DNA from: Neurospora tetrasperma FGSC 2508
Taxonomy: Eukaryota > Ascomycota > Sordariomycetes > Sordariales > Sordariaceae
DNA length: 64,000 nt
Assembly: GCF_000213175.1 (NCBI RefSeq)
Contig: NW_009799100.1
Span: 3,971,099 to 4,035,098, forward strand
Direction: 5' to 3'
Shown: one piece after another, positions 24,056 to 35,604 of the stretch
How the letters are laid out: every line of letters starts with the position of its first letter
Position numbering within the stretch: position 1 is the stretch's first letter
Notes under the pieces: model-generated
Databases searched by the model: none
Told to the model about the DNA's origin: nothing
What the model saw: only the letters and a program-made list of their open reading frames with translations
Made by a program: the position numbers and the translations under genes

Positions 24056-24396
24056 CGGTGGTACATCAACCCCTCCCAGCCGCCTAGTCACACCAACCAG
24101 TTCTCTCTGCCTCGAGCTCAAACCAGGACTCGCTTTTACATTCCATTCTTTTCCAACCACCACGACAGTGACAACGCCAAATCGCCGTTGCTCTATTCTC
24201 GCGAGCTACGTGCTTGGCTTCACGTCTTCATACACTGCATATTATCCACTCGGTCATCTCGTTGCCCACCCGATTATCCGATCTGCGGCGCCGTAGCCCA
24301 ACCGCCTCACATCTCTCTCAGCTTGGAGCTTACTTTGTCCTCAATTTTAGTTCTCGGCCGGACCCTTGCCCCTCCGATATCGTCGCACGGAATTGC

Positions 24397-24438
24397 ATGT
24401 GCCCGATCCTCGAATCTGCTCGCGTCGTTCATTCTTGA
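24397..24438 (+). promoter_or_regulatory. candidate uORF 2 immediately before NST1
   Basis: A 13-codon frame (MCPILESARVVHS) ends with TGA 15 nt before the NST1 start codon. The short distance would leave little room for reinitiation, so it could lower NST1 translation. Confidence 0.35.
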
Positions 24439-24453
24439 TACCAGAGTCAAACC

Positions 24454-27400
24454 ATGAAGGGTAACAGTCGTCACCCTTTGGTGCCACCGCCGCCCTTGGC
24501 CCCGCAGTCGCCCACCTCCAAGGCCACGGCAAAATACACAAACAAAGATGGATCCAAGTTCATTACGGTTCCCAAGGGGTCAACCCCAGCCGACTCGGCC
24601 CAGCCGTCCCCGATGATCACCACAGCTGCGAATGCTGCTCCCGGTCCACAATCGGCATCTACCTCGCATACACAAGGTCATGGGTTAGGTCAGGCGGAGG
24701 GACAGGTGCAACCTGTCAATAAGAAAAAAGCAAAGCGGCGTCAAAAGGCTGCGGCAAAGGCGGCTGCCACGCAAGGCATAGCTAACCCAGCACCCTCGAA
24801 TGGCTTTCCGAGCCCTTCTCCGTCGCACGCGCAGCAATCTACAGAGGCCGATCACGACGACAGCCACGATGAGCATCTGGAAGAGTTCAATAATCGCAGA
24901 GATTCGCGGGCATCGAATATCCACGAGAATGGCTTTGCGCAAGGGGCGACTACAAGTTCTAAAAAGTCCAAGAAAAAGAAGAAAAAGAGCCATGCTGGTC
25001 AAAATGCGGCTGAACTGCCAAACAGTCTTCAACATGACACCTATGTCCCTGCGCCCCAATTGTCCCAACATCCGCGCCCGGGCATATCAAAGGAAAAGAT
25101 TTGGAACACTAGCTCTCAGGAGGAGAGGGAGCGGATCAAAGAATTCTGGCTGGGGTTGAGCGAGACAGAACGCAAGGAGCTGGTTAGGGTCGAGAAGGAT
25201 GCTGTGCTCAAGAAGATGAAGGAGCAGCAGAAGCACACATGCAGTTGCACTGTGTGTGGGAGGAAGCGGACGGCCATCGAAGAGGAGCTGGAGGGCCTTT
25301 ACGATGCTTACTACGAGGAATTGGAACAGTACGCAAACCATCCCAATCAGGGCGAAGCGCCTCCGATGTTGGGGCGACGCCCCTCGTTCGGCTCCATGAC
25401 AGGTATGCGCCCGCGTGGCCTCCCGACAAGCTATTCAAGTCACCATCAGCCATCACATGCGCAAATCGTCGACCATGGTGCCGAAGAAGATGACGAGGAG
25501 GAAGAGGTTGAGGAAGAGTACAGCGAGGATGAGCAGGACGAGGATGACTATAGTGATGATGAGCCTTCAGAAGAACTGCACCGATCCGACTACCCGGCAG
25601 ACTTTTTTAATTTCGGAAATAGCCTGACTGTGCAGGGTAGGGACAGATTCCCCATTCTTCCGTCTTTTCTACAGAGTATTCCCTCTCCGGGAACTAGCAA
25701 TAACGCTTATGGCTCATCTTCTTTAGGCGGGATCCTAACCGTTGCCGACGACCTGCTGAAGAATGACGGCAAAAAGTTCATCGAAATGATGGAGCAACTC
25801 GCCGAGCGACGCATGGCTCGCGAGGAGGATGCGAGGGACCAGTTCGGTAGCCCCTTTTCTCACTCCACCGGCGACCGCAATGCCCATTATCACCCCCCGG
25901 CCGATGATGAGGTAGACGACGAAGAATACGACGAGGATTACGATGATGACGAGGAGGAAGAGTACGACAGTCAAGATGAAGAGGTATGGGTTCTACGTGT
26001 CGCACCGTTTGGGGGAGTGTTGAGTCATTAATCTCTTATCTAGGAAACCATGACCGAGGAGCAGCGTATGGAAGAAGGCCGCCGGATGTTTCAGATTTTT
26101 GCCGCCAGGATGTTCGAGCAGCGGGTACTTACTGCGTACCGTGAAAAGGTCGCTAGGGAACGGCAAAACATGCTGCTCGAGGAACTAGCCGACGAGAAAA
26201 GACGAAGCGAAGAACGCCTGGTCAAAAAGCAGAAGGAAGCCCAAAAGAAGAAGGAACGGCAGGCGAGGAAAAAAGAGCTTCAGGCTGAAGAGAAGGCACG
26301 CCGTGAAGAGGAAAAGATGGCTGAGGAGAAAGCGAAGAAAGCCGAGGAGGACCGGCAAAAAGAACAGAGAAGGCAAAGAGAAGAGGAAAAGAGGAAACAG
26401 AAAGAGGCTCAAAAGAAGGCGGAGGAAGAGGAACGAAGGCGTAAGGAAGCTGAACGCCAACGACGCAATCATGAGCGGGAGGAGAACGAGCGCAAAGCGC
26501 GAGAGCTTCGAGAGCGGGAGAAGAAAGCACGCGAAGAAGCGCGTCTCAAAGAGAAGGAGGCCCGTGAACAAAAGGAACGTGAGGCAAGGGAACAAAAGGA
26601 GCGGCAGGAGCGCGAGAAGAGGGAAAGGGAGGCCAAAGCCAAGGCGGAGATGGAGGCCGCGAAGGCGGCCAAGGATAAGTCTAAGCAGGAAGACCGAGCA
26701 GCGCAGAAGGCTGCGGCTCTCGCAACCACCGCGCCTGTGCCCATCACTCTGCCCAAGAGGCCTGCTCAGCCGATCCAGACTTCTGTGCCGGCTGCAGTAC
26801 CAGCCTTACCTCAACAACCTGCAGCATATGCCTCGCCTGTCATTCCCGTCGCCACCCCGGCGTTTCCAAAGGTGCCAGCCCCCGCTCAGAGTCGTCAAAT
26901 ACACCAGCAAGAAAGTGTCACAACTTCTTCAGGACCAACATCTCAGCCGGGATCAGCCGCTAGCCAAAATCCTTCTCCGCACACATTAACACCAGTACTT
27001 ACGAGTCCTGGTCCCATGAAACCACACAGCAAGTCCGGGGTTGCTGTGAGCGGGACACAAAGCAGTGGGGTACATTTACCGTCCCCCGCCCCTTCAACGA
27101 CCGTCAACGCGGGTTCCAAACCACTTCAATCCCAGGCAAATCCCTTTGGCGGCCCCTCGATGAACATGCCATTCCAACCAACTCCTCAGCCCCCGCCTGG
27201 TTTCAGCAACCACATGCAACCCCAATATCCTCCTTTCTACAACCCTGCCAACAGCTATAACAGAGTGGCACCGGGGATGATGGCGGCGCCACCGGGTTTT
27301 TCTGCGCCATTAGGCGGGCGGGCAATGTCGATGCATTCACCTGGATTCCCCGGGCCCCTGGATTCACCAGTGTCAAGCTTTGCAGGCTTGCCAGCTGGAT

Positions 27401-28266
27401 TGAGCTCACTGCTAGGCAAAGATAACGTGCCGTCTCACACTCGTCAGGGTTCCGGTAGCTTCGAAATCGGGCCTGTCGGCTCTTCAAGTCAGCCCATCAG
27501 CCGGCCGACGCCCATAGGAAGACCGGCCAGCGTGGTCCATGGCCAGCGACGATCACCCGAGTTCTCGACTAACGGAACCGATCAGGCGGAACAAGAAGTA
27601 CATCTCGGAAGCAGTGCACTGCTCGAGCCTGATGACACTCAGCAGGATTTTCCTGCCCGGTCTCATTTTGGTCTGCTTGGGACGTCTGCGCCCGGGGTTC
27701 GATCTGCACCTGGATTTGGTGGGGGACCGTTTGGGATGGAAACCGGTTTTTCACTGCCACACCAGAACAGCCCGTGGAATCCGGTACCTCCACTTCAACA
27801 CAACCCATTCGTACCGCCGCCTCCGGGGTTCCCGTCATCGTCACATCACGGACCATGGAGCCAGGCGGCACCGCCCGGAATCATGGGCCGAACTCCGTCC
27901 ATCGTGGAGCGTAGTGCCCCGTGGTCTGTGACACTTCGCAAGTCGCTCTGTGCTGTATGCGAAGATCTCGGCGCTGGCAGTAGTTCGAGTTACGATGGGT
28001 TCATCCCGTTGGGGGAAATCATGGCCCATATGAAGCAGTTTACAGTGAACGAGAAAGAAGTTCTTGATATCTGCGATACGGAAGGAAACCCATCCAATGG
28101 CGGGGGGAGTTTTATTGTGCGGGACCCATTGTCGCCAAGTGGAAGCCCGCTCATTCGCTATGTTCCGGACGATGACGCTTCACGAGCTCCATATGGCCCT
28201 ATCAAACATCCCGGAGATATCGGCAGCCCGATCGTCGGTTCAGGTTCATTTCATGTCGGATCATAG
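24454..28266 (+). CDS. NST1: stress response protein NST1, two exons
   Basis: NST1 is a large fungal protein linked to salt-stress tolerance in yeast; its biochemical role is unclear. Exons are 24454-25983 and 26044-28266, giving about 1250 aa, a length typical of filamentous-fungal NST1. The N-terminus ([14 protein letters not shown], then [16 protein letters not shown]) is family-like. A short Cys cluster [12 protein letters not shown] near residue 262 precedes a conserved block, followed by strongly acidic stretches at about 345-380 and 485-510. A very long Lys/Glu/Arg helix (about residues 560-750) is probable coiled coil, then comes a Pro/Ser/Gln-rich tail ending [11 protein letters not shown] plus six residues. 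The intron (25984-26043, GTATGG donor, TAG acceptor) keeps the frame. The C-terminal end is slightly uncertain because an open frame resumes downstream in the same phase. Confidence 0.92.
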
Positions 28267-28470
28267 GAAGATAAAACATCGCATTCGGCCGGGCAAGGAG
28301 AGCTACGGCAGCCGCGCGGGACAACAGGCACTGATCAGAGTGCAGTTCGCCAGACATGTTTGCAAAGAACTCGAGATGCGTAAGGGCGAACACAGACGAA
28401 GCCGGATGTTGAAGGAGTGCAAAACTATGTACGGTCTTCGGGGGACAATATAGACCAACGCAGTACAGGC

Positions 28471-28980
28471 ATGACTCTAGGCTCCGATCCAGCACGCCTA
28501 TACAACCAGTCCGATGGTGATCAATCTTGGCGCCGATTATCGCGTTCGGAATCTGTTGCAGGAGCCAGGTTTTCAGCTAGTCCCCAGTTTGGCAACAGTA
28601 GGGAACCCTCGTCGCGCACCATTACGCCTGTGGTTCAAGGACAGAACAATCGAAACAAAGTTTTTTTTGGCAGAAATCAGGGCCGCTCGCCGTCTTCTAC
28701 TTCCCAAATCGCTAGCGGTTGGCAATCACAACCAAGTACAGCTGTGGCTCAAGGTCAGGATAGTCCAGATAGTTTTGCGTTTGGCAGAAATCAGGGCCGA
28801 TCTTCCTCGGTATCAACTACGCCTGTGGCGCAGAGACAGGACAATCCAGATGCTTTCCGGTTTGGTAGAACACGTACAGCTGTTGGGCAAGGAAATCCAG
28901 GTGATAGTTCGTTTGGCCGTAGCGCAAGCAATCAGCAAGGCCAACGGAAGAACCCGGAACGAAAAACGTGGGCGTGGTGA
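28471..28980 (+). CDS. repeat-bearing ORF behind NST1, in the same frame
   Basis: This open frame of 169 codons from an ATG at 28471 encodes a Ser/Gln/Arg/Asn-rich product. Three imperfect repeats contain the pattern VAQGQDSPDSFAFGRNQGRS. It is in the same reading frame as NST1 exon 2, separated by the NST1 stop at 28264 and a second stop at 28381. It may be a separate small gene, an alternative 3' exon of NST1 reached by splicing, or a decayed former C-terminus. No good donor/acceptor pair that joins the two was found: the donors near 28240 are poor, and the better GTAAGG donor at 28380 leads to another frame. No domain is recognised. Confidence 0.35.
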   Translation: MTLGSDPARLYNQSDGDQSWRRLSRSESVAGARFSASPQFGNSREPSSRTITPVVQGQNNRNKVFFGRNQGRSPSSTSQIASGWQSQPSTAVAQGQDSPDSFAFGRNQGRSSSVSTTPVAQRQDNPDAFRFGRTRTAVGQGNPGDSSFGRSASNQQGQRKNPERKTWAW

Positions 28981-30956
28981 TGAAGGCCGATGGGAAGAAG
29001 GTTTTGACTTGGCTGTGTATGGGTACGGGTGTAGGTGAATCAGCCGCCTTATATGGATGGGCAATGAGGGTTATGAAGGCCGGCTAGTGTTGGACGGCTT
29101 GTAAGCAACATATGCATTTCAAGTAAGCATTATCTCTTTTTCGTTGTCGGTTTTCCAAGGAGGAAGCGAAGTATTCATCAGACAACAACAATGATGCGAG
29201 GGGAGAACGGGCATGTTCTTCTTGTCCTCGGTACTGGCTTGTTATTAAAGGAGGAGAACGCCGATGAGGCTCATACCCAATGTTCTCCCGTGGTTGTCGT
29301 TTGTATCTTTTTTTTTTTTGTTCAGCAGCATATTGAACATGGAAGCGAAATGGTAGCTACTTAGGCAGGCTGTCTACTGTACAATTCAAAGCAAGGAGAT
29401 ATTTGCTGGCTCCCGTCTCAAAACGTTGAAACTCGATACACTTCTTCCATGTAGTATGCCAGTGTTCAGGTTGGTGGTGGATGGTCCGGCTCAGCCACTC
29501 CTATGTGTGCTGCTCGATAAAGATGATTCGCTCCCCTTTCCCGTTGTGTCCCCAGTGGCTGATTGGGCAAGGATGGAATAAGTCCAGACTGTTCGTTCGT
29601 GGAGCCGTTCATATTCAGAAATTTTGGCCGTCCTTGATCACAAAAATCCATCTTTTTACTCATGCCTTAGGTCATTCTGATCATGAACCCCCGATGATGG
29701 ATATCAACACTGTGAGCAAGAATAGTACTACTTGGTGAATACTGGAAGAAACGGAAAGCTAAAAACGGAGCAAAAGGCTAGGCAAAACTGAGCTCAAAAG
29801 GGGACCATGTGGATTCACGCTGTTCTTCTGATTGGACGACGCATCTGAGACCGTGCAGTGCTCCCCATGTGGGGACCTTCAGCTCGTATGCCAAGCCTCT
29901 TTTCAATTTCGCTGGGAGCAAAGGCGAGAAGGGAGAGAGAGAGGGATCCCTGTCCAAACCCCCAAATCTGAGTTTGACAGGATTATTACTGTCCTATGTA
30001 TAGACAAGCAGCCGGGTATCGTTGCGGTTGCTTCTCTGAGATAGTGCGAGAACCGCACGGGCGGATGGGCGGTAAAGAGCCTTGAGGTTGTCGGATGCGC
30101 GAGGATGCTATCGTGAAAGTGTGTTTGTTGGTGGTGTTTGAGGCTACATACCTACAGGGGCTGATGTTACATGGGGGTTGTGGTCCTATCGAGCGGTATG
30201 TATTGGGAATACCGATGCCCACTGGGGAGATCGCTGTCAAGCAATGTTTGGTCCTTTCGGGGTCTCTGGGTCCCGTCGTCGAGTCGAGAACCGGGGGGCA
30301 AGGGGAGGGGGGAAAAAAGGAGCGAAAAGGAGGCGGTCGCTCTGGAATTGCAGGGGTTCGTTCGCTCAAACATGTTCGAGCTGACCGGGCTTTTTCCATT
30401 TCTCAGACACACGCCGCCGTCTGCTACCATTTCTCTCCTGCTTCCATTCCTGATCCACCATCATCAATACCGTATCCTTTTCGACGCATCTTAGGAGGGG
30501 AGAGACGGCGACAGCTTCACTTTGTTGTGTCGTTGTTGACAGTCTTCAGCATCTATCTCCACTGATCCCTACGACATTCCCGTCCTGCCTGCAACGTGCC
30601 GATCGATCCCTGGGCCAACGGGCATCACCCCCCAAACACCTGCAAAACCTGGGACGACGAACCACCAGTCAGCCCTTCCGATCTCCAAAAACTCGTCAAC
30701 CTCGCACAGCCTACTGGGATCACCAAACCTCGTGTGTTTCGGGCGCACAACCAAACAATCACCAGATTCATTCAGGAACAGGAAAGCCGACCTGAAGATC
30801 CCGCCTTCAGCTTTCCAGTTGCCAGCTCCACCGCCACTGCCATTCGAGAGCACTTGGAAGCAATCAAGCTACCTACGGCTCGATCCGACCCGACCGACGA
30901 CCGCCCGTCCGCCTGCCAAGTCGAGTAACCAGCCTGTGACGGGAACAAGAAGAAAA
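28981..30956. other. spacer and leader upstream of the membrane protein gene
   Basis: No supportable gene was found. The region 30500-30956 is C-rich and looks like a leader. The 30957 frame continues upstream without a stop to about 30732, but no ATG occurs there. Confidence 0.45.
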
Positions 30957-32177
30957 ATGGCGGCAACAACAAAGCAGTCGTCCCTCGCCGCCTTGGCTTC
31001 CCTCTCCCTCCTTCTCTTCTCCCCGGTTTCTGCCTCGGCCCAGCAAGTTCCCGGTCTAGAATGCCTGCACTTGCGCAGCCACGAGCTGGCCGTCATGGCC
31101 GCCTGCGGTGATGAGGGCGCTCTCAACCACTACTTCTCCACCTTCCCCACCACCATGTCGTCTGGCGACCCCGATTATCTCAAGACCCTGACGAAATGCT
31201 ACATCGATTCTGGCTGCAACGAGGAGGAAACCCCCGCGCAGATCGCCGACGCCGCCAAGCGCTGCTCCGGAGGGCCCGCCGCCCACCCCCATCATCAGCT
31301 GGGCTCTCGCTCCGAGAAGGGTGCCTTCTACAACCACCGCCTGCGCATTCCCGTCGTTCCCGCCAAGCCAGCGTCCATCGCCGTCGCCCGCGCCGCCGTC
31401 ACTGATGCGCCCGTCGTCGAGCCCGATGTCGCCCTCATGAAGACCAAGATCACCGCCCCAGCCATCCTGCCCCGCGCCGATGAGACGACCGAAACCCGTG
31501 CCGTCGCCGGCACCAAGCGGTCCTCGTCACCCGTGATCTGCCTGACCACGTCCGAGAGTTCGATCCAGTCGTGCCCGACCCAATCCACCGGCACCGCCTC
31601 GGGCAAGTTGCTGTCTTGCTTTGAGACCTCGGTGCCCGTCGAAGTGTGCGTCGAGGGCCTGATCTGCCAAACCGCTTCGAGCGGCCAGATCAGCTGCATG
31701 TACAAGCAGTCCGGTCTCGAAACGGCCGGCATCGTCATGGCCATCTACTTCGCCGCCACCATCGGTTTGGCTGTCTGCGGCCTGTGCTTCTTCTGCTGCC
31801 GCGAGCGCCGCACTATGAAGAAGCTCGAGCGCGCGGCCGAGGCGGCCAAGATTGCGAAGGAGGCCAAGTCTAGCGCCATGGCTGCTAAGAAGCGCACTGC
31901 TACCGCCCCCGCCCTCGACCAGCACCAGCAGGAGCAGGAGCACATGTTGGAGCAGCCACTGATGGGCGGTAACGCGGGCTACATGGGTGGTGGTGGATAT
32001 CAGGGTGTCCCCCTGAACAACGAGTATGATGATGTCCCGGCCCCGCCGCCGCATATGGCTGGTACGGGATATGGTGGTGCGGCGGGAGTTAGGGGTGGGT
32101 CGGGTAGCGGAAGCCCGACGGGCGGAGCGCCCAACCCGTTCTCGGATCATAATGAGGGACACCCTGCCTTGAGGTGA
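30957..32177 (+). CDS. secreted-pathway, single-pass membrane protein of unknown function
   Basis: The 406-aa product has a clear signal peptide (SLAALASLSLLLFSPVSASA, cleavage near residue 28). A luminal or extracellular part carries paired cysteines (C-x-L near 36, AACGDEG, KCYIDSGC, KRC, then VICLTT, SCPT, SCFETSVPVEVCVEGLIC, SCMY). One transmembrane span lies at about 259-281 (VMAIYFAATIGLAVCGLCFF), followed by CCRERR and a Lys/Ala-rich helix, then a Gly/Pro-rich tail. This is type I topology, as in fungal wall-sensor-like proteins, though no named domain is recognised and the cysteine pattern does not match an eight-Cys CFEM module. The ATG is set by the signal peptide and an AAAAATGG context. 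Single exon. Confidence 0.75.
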   Translation: MAATTKQSSLAALASLSLLLFSPVSASAQQVPGLECLHLRSHELAVMAACGDEGALNHYFSTFPTTMSSGDPDYLKTLTKCYIDSGCNEEETPAQIADAAKRCSGGPAAHPHHQLGSRSEKGAFYNHRLRIPVVPAKPASIAVARAAVTDAPVVEPDVALMKTKITAPAILPRADETTETRAVAGTKRSSSPVICLTTSESSIQSCPTQSTGTASGKLLSCFETSVPVEVCVEGLICQTASSGQISCMYKQSGLETAGIVMAIYFAATIGLAVCGLCFFCCRERRTMKKLERAAEAAKIAKEAKSSAMAAKKRTATAPALDQHQQEQEHMLEQPLMGGNAGYMGGGGYQGVPLNNEYDDVPAPPPHMAGTGYGGAAGVRGGSGSGSPTGGAPNPFSDHNEGHPALR

Positions 32178-32463
32178 TCAGTCCATCTGGAGGTTGTGAG
32201 AGTTTCAGTGTTGGGGTTGTTGGATGAAAGCAAATGTTTTGGTCATCTACTGTTGGGGCAATCAGACTGCTGTGATTGGTCTACTGTTGGAGTCGGTGTT
32301 GGAATGGACGAAGAGGGGGTGGTTGATTGGAAGACAAAGGTGCTTTTTTGCAAAGTCTCGCTGTTGGCGGGGACTGGGTACAGGTAGTGAATGTGTTGCA
32401 TTGTCTGGTGTAGGTAGTAATGGATAAAGAACGAATGGACGGGACAAGGGGGTTGTGACGTTA

Positions 32464-32916
32464 TTACAGGTCCGGCGGACTTTCGATTTTCCATCTCAAG
32501 GAAGCGCCGCCACTGAGCGGAAGCATGGGCTGCTGTCTCGTGGAAAATATCATTCGTCGCTTTAGCATGCTTAACCCTTCATGATCCTGAAAAGCTTGGT
32601 GTTGCAGTTCTCGAGCCATTTGCTTCGTCATGGGCACATTGGAGCGTGAACGTGTTCTGGTGATCCGGCGTATCTGATCGGCGCAAGTATCGGTAGTTTG
32701 GGTACTGTATCTGGTTGTCGTGGATGATTCGATTCTCGCATCATTTCCACCAACGGAAATGCCGGTGAAGAACCTCCATCGATGCATGCATGGACTGCAG
32801 AGTGCGTTGCATCTATCTTCTTCACCGCTCTCAAAGTGCATGCTTTTGTACTTGGGGTCTACATAGCCACGCCGCCGGTCCCGTCGTCGTTGCTTCGGGC
32901 ATAGAAACGGTAGCAT
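32464..32916 (-). CDS. hypothetical basic protein, weak
   Basis: An open frame of 150 codons from the ATG at 32916 is Arg-rich (CPKQRRRDRRRGYVDPKYKS) with a CNALCSPCMHRW cysteine cluster. The frame stays open upstream to a possible acceptor (TTACACAG, about 32982), so an upstream exon is possible. No family is recognised, and it could be a chance frame in the 3' region of the neighbouring + gene. Confidence 0.25.
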   Translation of the reverse strand: MLPFLCPKQRRRDRRRGYVDPKYKSMHFESGEEDRCNALCSPCMHRWRFFTGISVGGNDARIESSTTTRYSTQTTDTCADQIRRITRTRSRSNVPMTKQMARELQHQAFQDHEGLSMLKRRMIFSTRQQPMLPLSGGASLRWKIESPPDL

Positions 32917-33646
32917 AAACACTGTTATAATACATGGCTTATGATGCGCCGGAGCTACACAACCCGTGGCAGCCAACCCGACTGTGTAAGTTAATTGGAA
33001 GCTGGGAAGGAAATTTCCTGAAGATGAAACACCAGCTGTACTTTATTCATTCGTAGGTGTTCCGAGCATTGGGATGCAGTGCATACATATGCGGGACCAA
33101 AAATATGCGGGATCAACAGTGCACCTGTAGCCCCCTTTGGTAACAGGAAAAATACCCTGACAAAACATACAAATATGCGAAGTGAGGCTTCTATATATTA
33201 CATTTCGACATCCATTATCTATGACAAGGATTGGAGCTTTGGTTGGCGAGATATCGACGAGTGTCCATGTGGGTCATGAATGCATACAATGCTTGCGCTC
33301 CCGCCGCCCCCGAGTCTCGAAGAAAGAATGGAGAGGACGATGATACCACCCATAACAACAGTTCAGGGTCCGCACATTCATTTTGTTACAAAATCCCGCT
33401 CTCAATACATCCGCGGGACCGAGAAGAATTTTCATGGTACCCGAAAAGGCGTTTTCTCGTCTTGTTTTCTCAGCCCCGTCTCCTAAACCGCTCCAGTTCC
33501 ACTATCTATCCCCTTCTCCTTCCCTACATACCCCCACTCGTGTTTCCCCAAGATACTATTTCACAGCATTGCACCTGCTAAGTATTCCATCTCCATTCCC
33601 TCACCCAACTTTTACTCCAACCACTCACCCCAAATCGATCCCGTCC

Positions 33647-34178
33647 TCAAGTAAGCGTAAAGGAAGCCGGCCCCGTATACACGGCACTAGCCGCCGCACC
33701 CGCACCCTGCCAATCCGAAAACGGACTAAAGTAATCCAAATTGACCGTGTTGCCCACAACATGCGTATCGCTCAGCAGCACGCGCACCTGGTTGACGGCG
33801 CTGACGACGTTGAAGCGCAGCACGAGTTTGGGGTCGGTGGACGTCCACGCGCCGCTGTTGGTGGGTAAGGTGGTGCCGGGCGTGGAGTGCGTGAAGGTTG
33901 CGAGGGCGTTTTCCGGGTTGACGTTGATGATGGCGCGGTAGCTTGGTTGGTGTTGAGGTGTTAGTGTGGTGTTTGTTGGATGGGAGGAAGGGTATGTGGG
34001 AAAGGGGGAGACGAACAGGGGAGAAGAGGAATGGGGGAGGGAAAACATACTTGATATGGGTTGCGTTGCGAGTGGCAGAGAAGCCGGTGACAGTGGCCGA
34101 AGTGGCATGCTGGGCTAAGGATGGAGCCGCGCTGGCGATGAGAGCGGCGAGGCCAGCGAGGGTAGTGGTGAATTTCAT
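33647..34178 (-). CDS. small secreted cysteine-free protein, two exons
   Basis: Exons are 34178-34051 and 33941-33647, giving 140 aa. The N-terminus (MKFTTTLAGLAALIASAAPS) is a strong signal peptide with cleavage near LAQ-HAT. The mature part of about 118 residues has no cysteine, two Asn-x-Thr sites and many Thr/Ser/Val residues, suggesting a compact beta-rich extracellular protein. The intron (33942-34050, donor GTATGT, branch CACTAAC, acceptor AAG) is well formed; splicing gives THINYRAIINVNPE. No named family is recognised. It could be a wall-associated or effector-like protein; the sequence does not decide. Confidence 0.72.
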
Positions 34179-35604
34179 TGTGATACTGGGGTTATGTTTG
34201 TGGTGTTCTGGATCTGGCTGTTTTTTTTCCTTATATTTTTTAGTATCCTCAATGTTTCAATTATTGGGCTGTGCTGGATAAACGGATAGTCTCTTCTTGT
34301 CAAGCATGGGAAGCCGGGCTACTTATACTTTTTCTTCTGCCAATTCCTTCTTCGCATCCCACCTTATCTCGAGTTCTTGTTCTCGACAGCACTGGATTTG
34401 ATTACGCTATTAATGTTCTAGATGCCATCACAGTTGTGATTCTCGACTTAAACCTCTCCAATACCATGTTCAAGACGCTCAAAATGTCCAATACGTACGT
34501 AATTAAATGATATATCTTCTCATGTGAATCACTCTTGTGTGATGAAGTAGTTCATCATATCACGAAAAGTATTGGACATTGATTCCAGGTTACCAAATTA
34601 TCGAGTGTCTGGTGGAGTACAATGATTCGACGCCTCCTGGGATCATGATGCTTATTCTAGCATAATGAGTCCGTATGCGGCGAACAGCCCTGTGAAGTAT
34701 CGTCCTTCTAAGAATTTCCCATTCCGACTACGCCTCTCAAAGACGACGCTCGCGATATCTGACCAAGGTTAGTAGTATATGAGTAATTCAAACCACAGAG
34801 TTAAATGCTGTATACCTTCCTTTCTCATTGAGCTTTCTCTTCTTGGGGGTCTGGCAAGATAGCAGTGAGAGGCGTGCATGATATTAGCCAAGAGAGCCCC
34901 GTGGGATAAGTGATATTTTGATGCCTTTTCTGGAAGAAACAGTTGTTGTATCGATGCTGTCTCATTTCCGTTAAATGATCCTTCGTTCCATATTCTCTGG
35001 ACTGGTTGCACAGCGTTCGCACGAGAACACTCAGTGGATGAAAAGGGGAATCAAGAAATCGTCGTCGTCGCAAGTCTATCCCGGTTTCTTCAAAGTTTAG
35101 TACTCGATAGACATTAGATCACCGCAGACAACGCTACGACACTTTGGGATTGAATCATCCGAAGAGGCTGATGCTCGGATTCTGCCTTCTCACCTAGATC
35201 GTGGGGGTGCCCCCAAGTTGTGCATACAAGCACAAACAGAAAACGTTGTTCTAAACTTTTCCTTATTTTTCAGAATGCATCGTGCCCTCACCGCCCACGA
35301 AAAAAATGTCCGGTGGTGAATGGTGATGGAGCTCCTAGTGCCCCAGAATCCTGCGAGAATGTCTGTCTCTCAGCCGTTAAGACAATATTTGCCGCTATGG
35401 TACTTGGCGGGTATGAATGTGCCCTTGTTGAAGCTTTCGTGGAGTTCTGACACATCATTTCAGTTGGTCTATTTGGTGAGACCTGAGGTACTCGTGTTAT
35501 ATATCCGGTTTTGGCAAGTTCCTTGCCCATGCAACCGAGTATGTCAGGGCCCCATTTACAAGAACAATCATATAGTTCACGCTGACTGTCTATCTAGCTA
35601 GTCG
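34179..35604. other. gene-poor interval left of the gap
   Basis: Contains the promoter of the secreted-protein gene. Only short unsupported ORFs are seen. Confidence 0.45.

Noticed and set aside
28380-28453. Intron GTAAGG...ATATAG to link NST1 to the repeat ORF
   Set aside because: It removes the second stop but not the NST1 stop at 28264, and its 74-nt length shifts out of the repeat frame.
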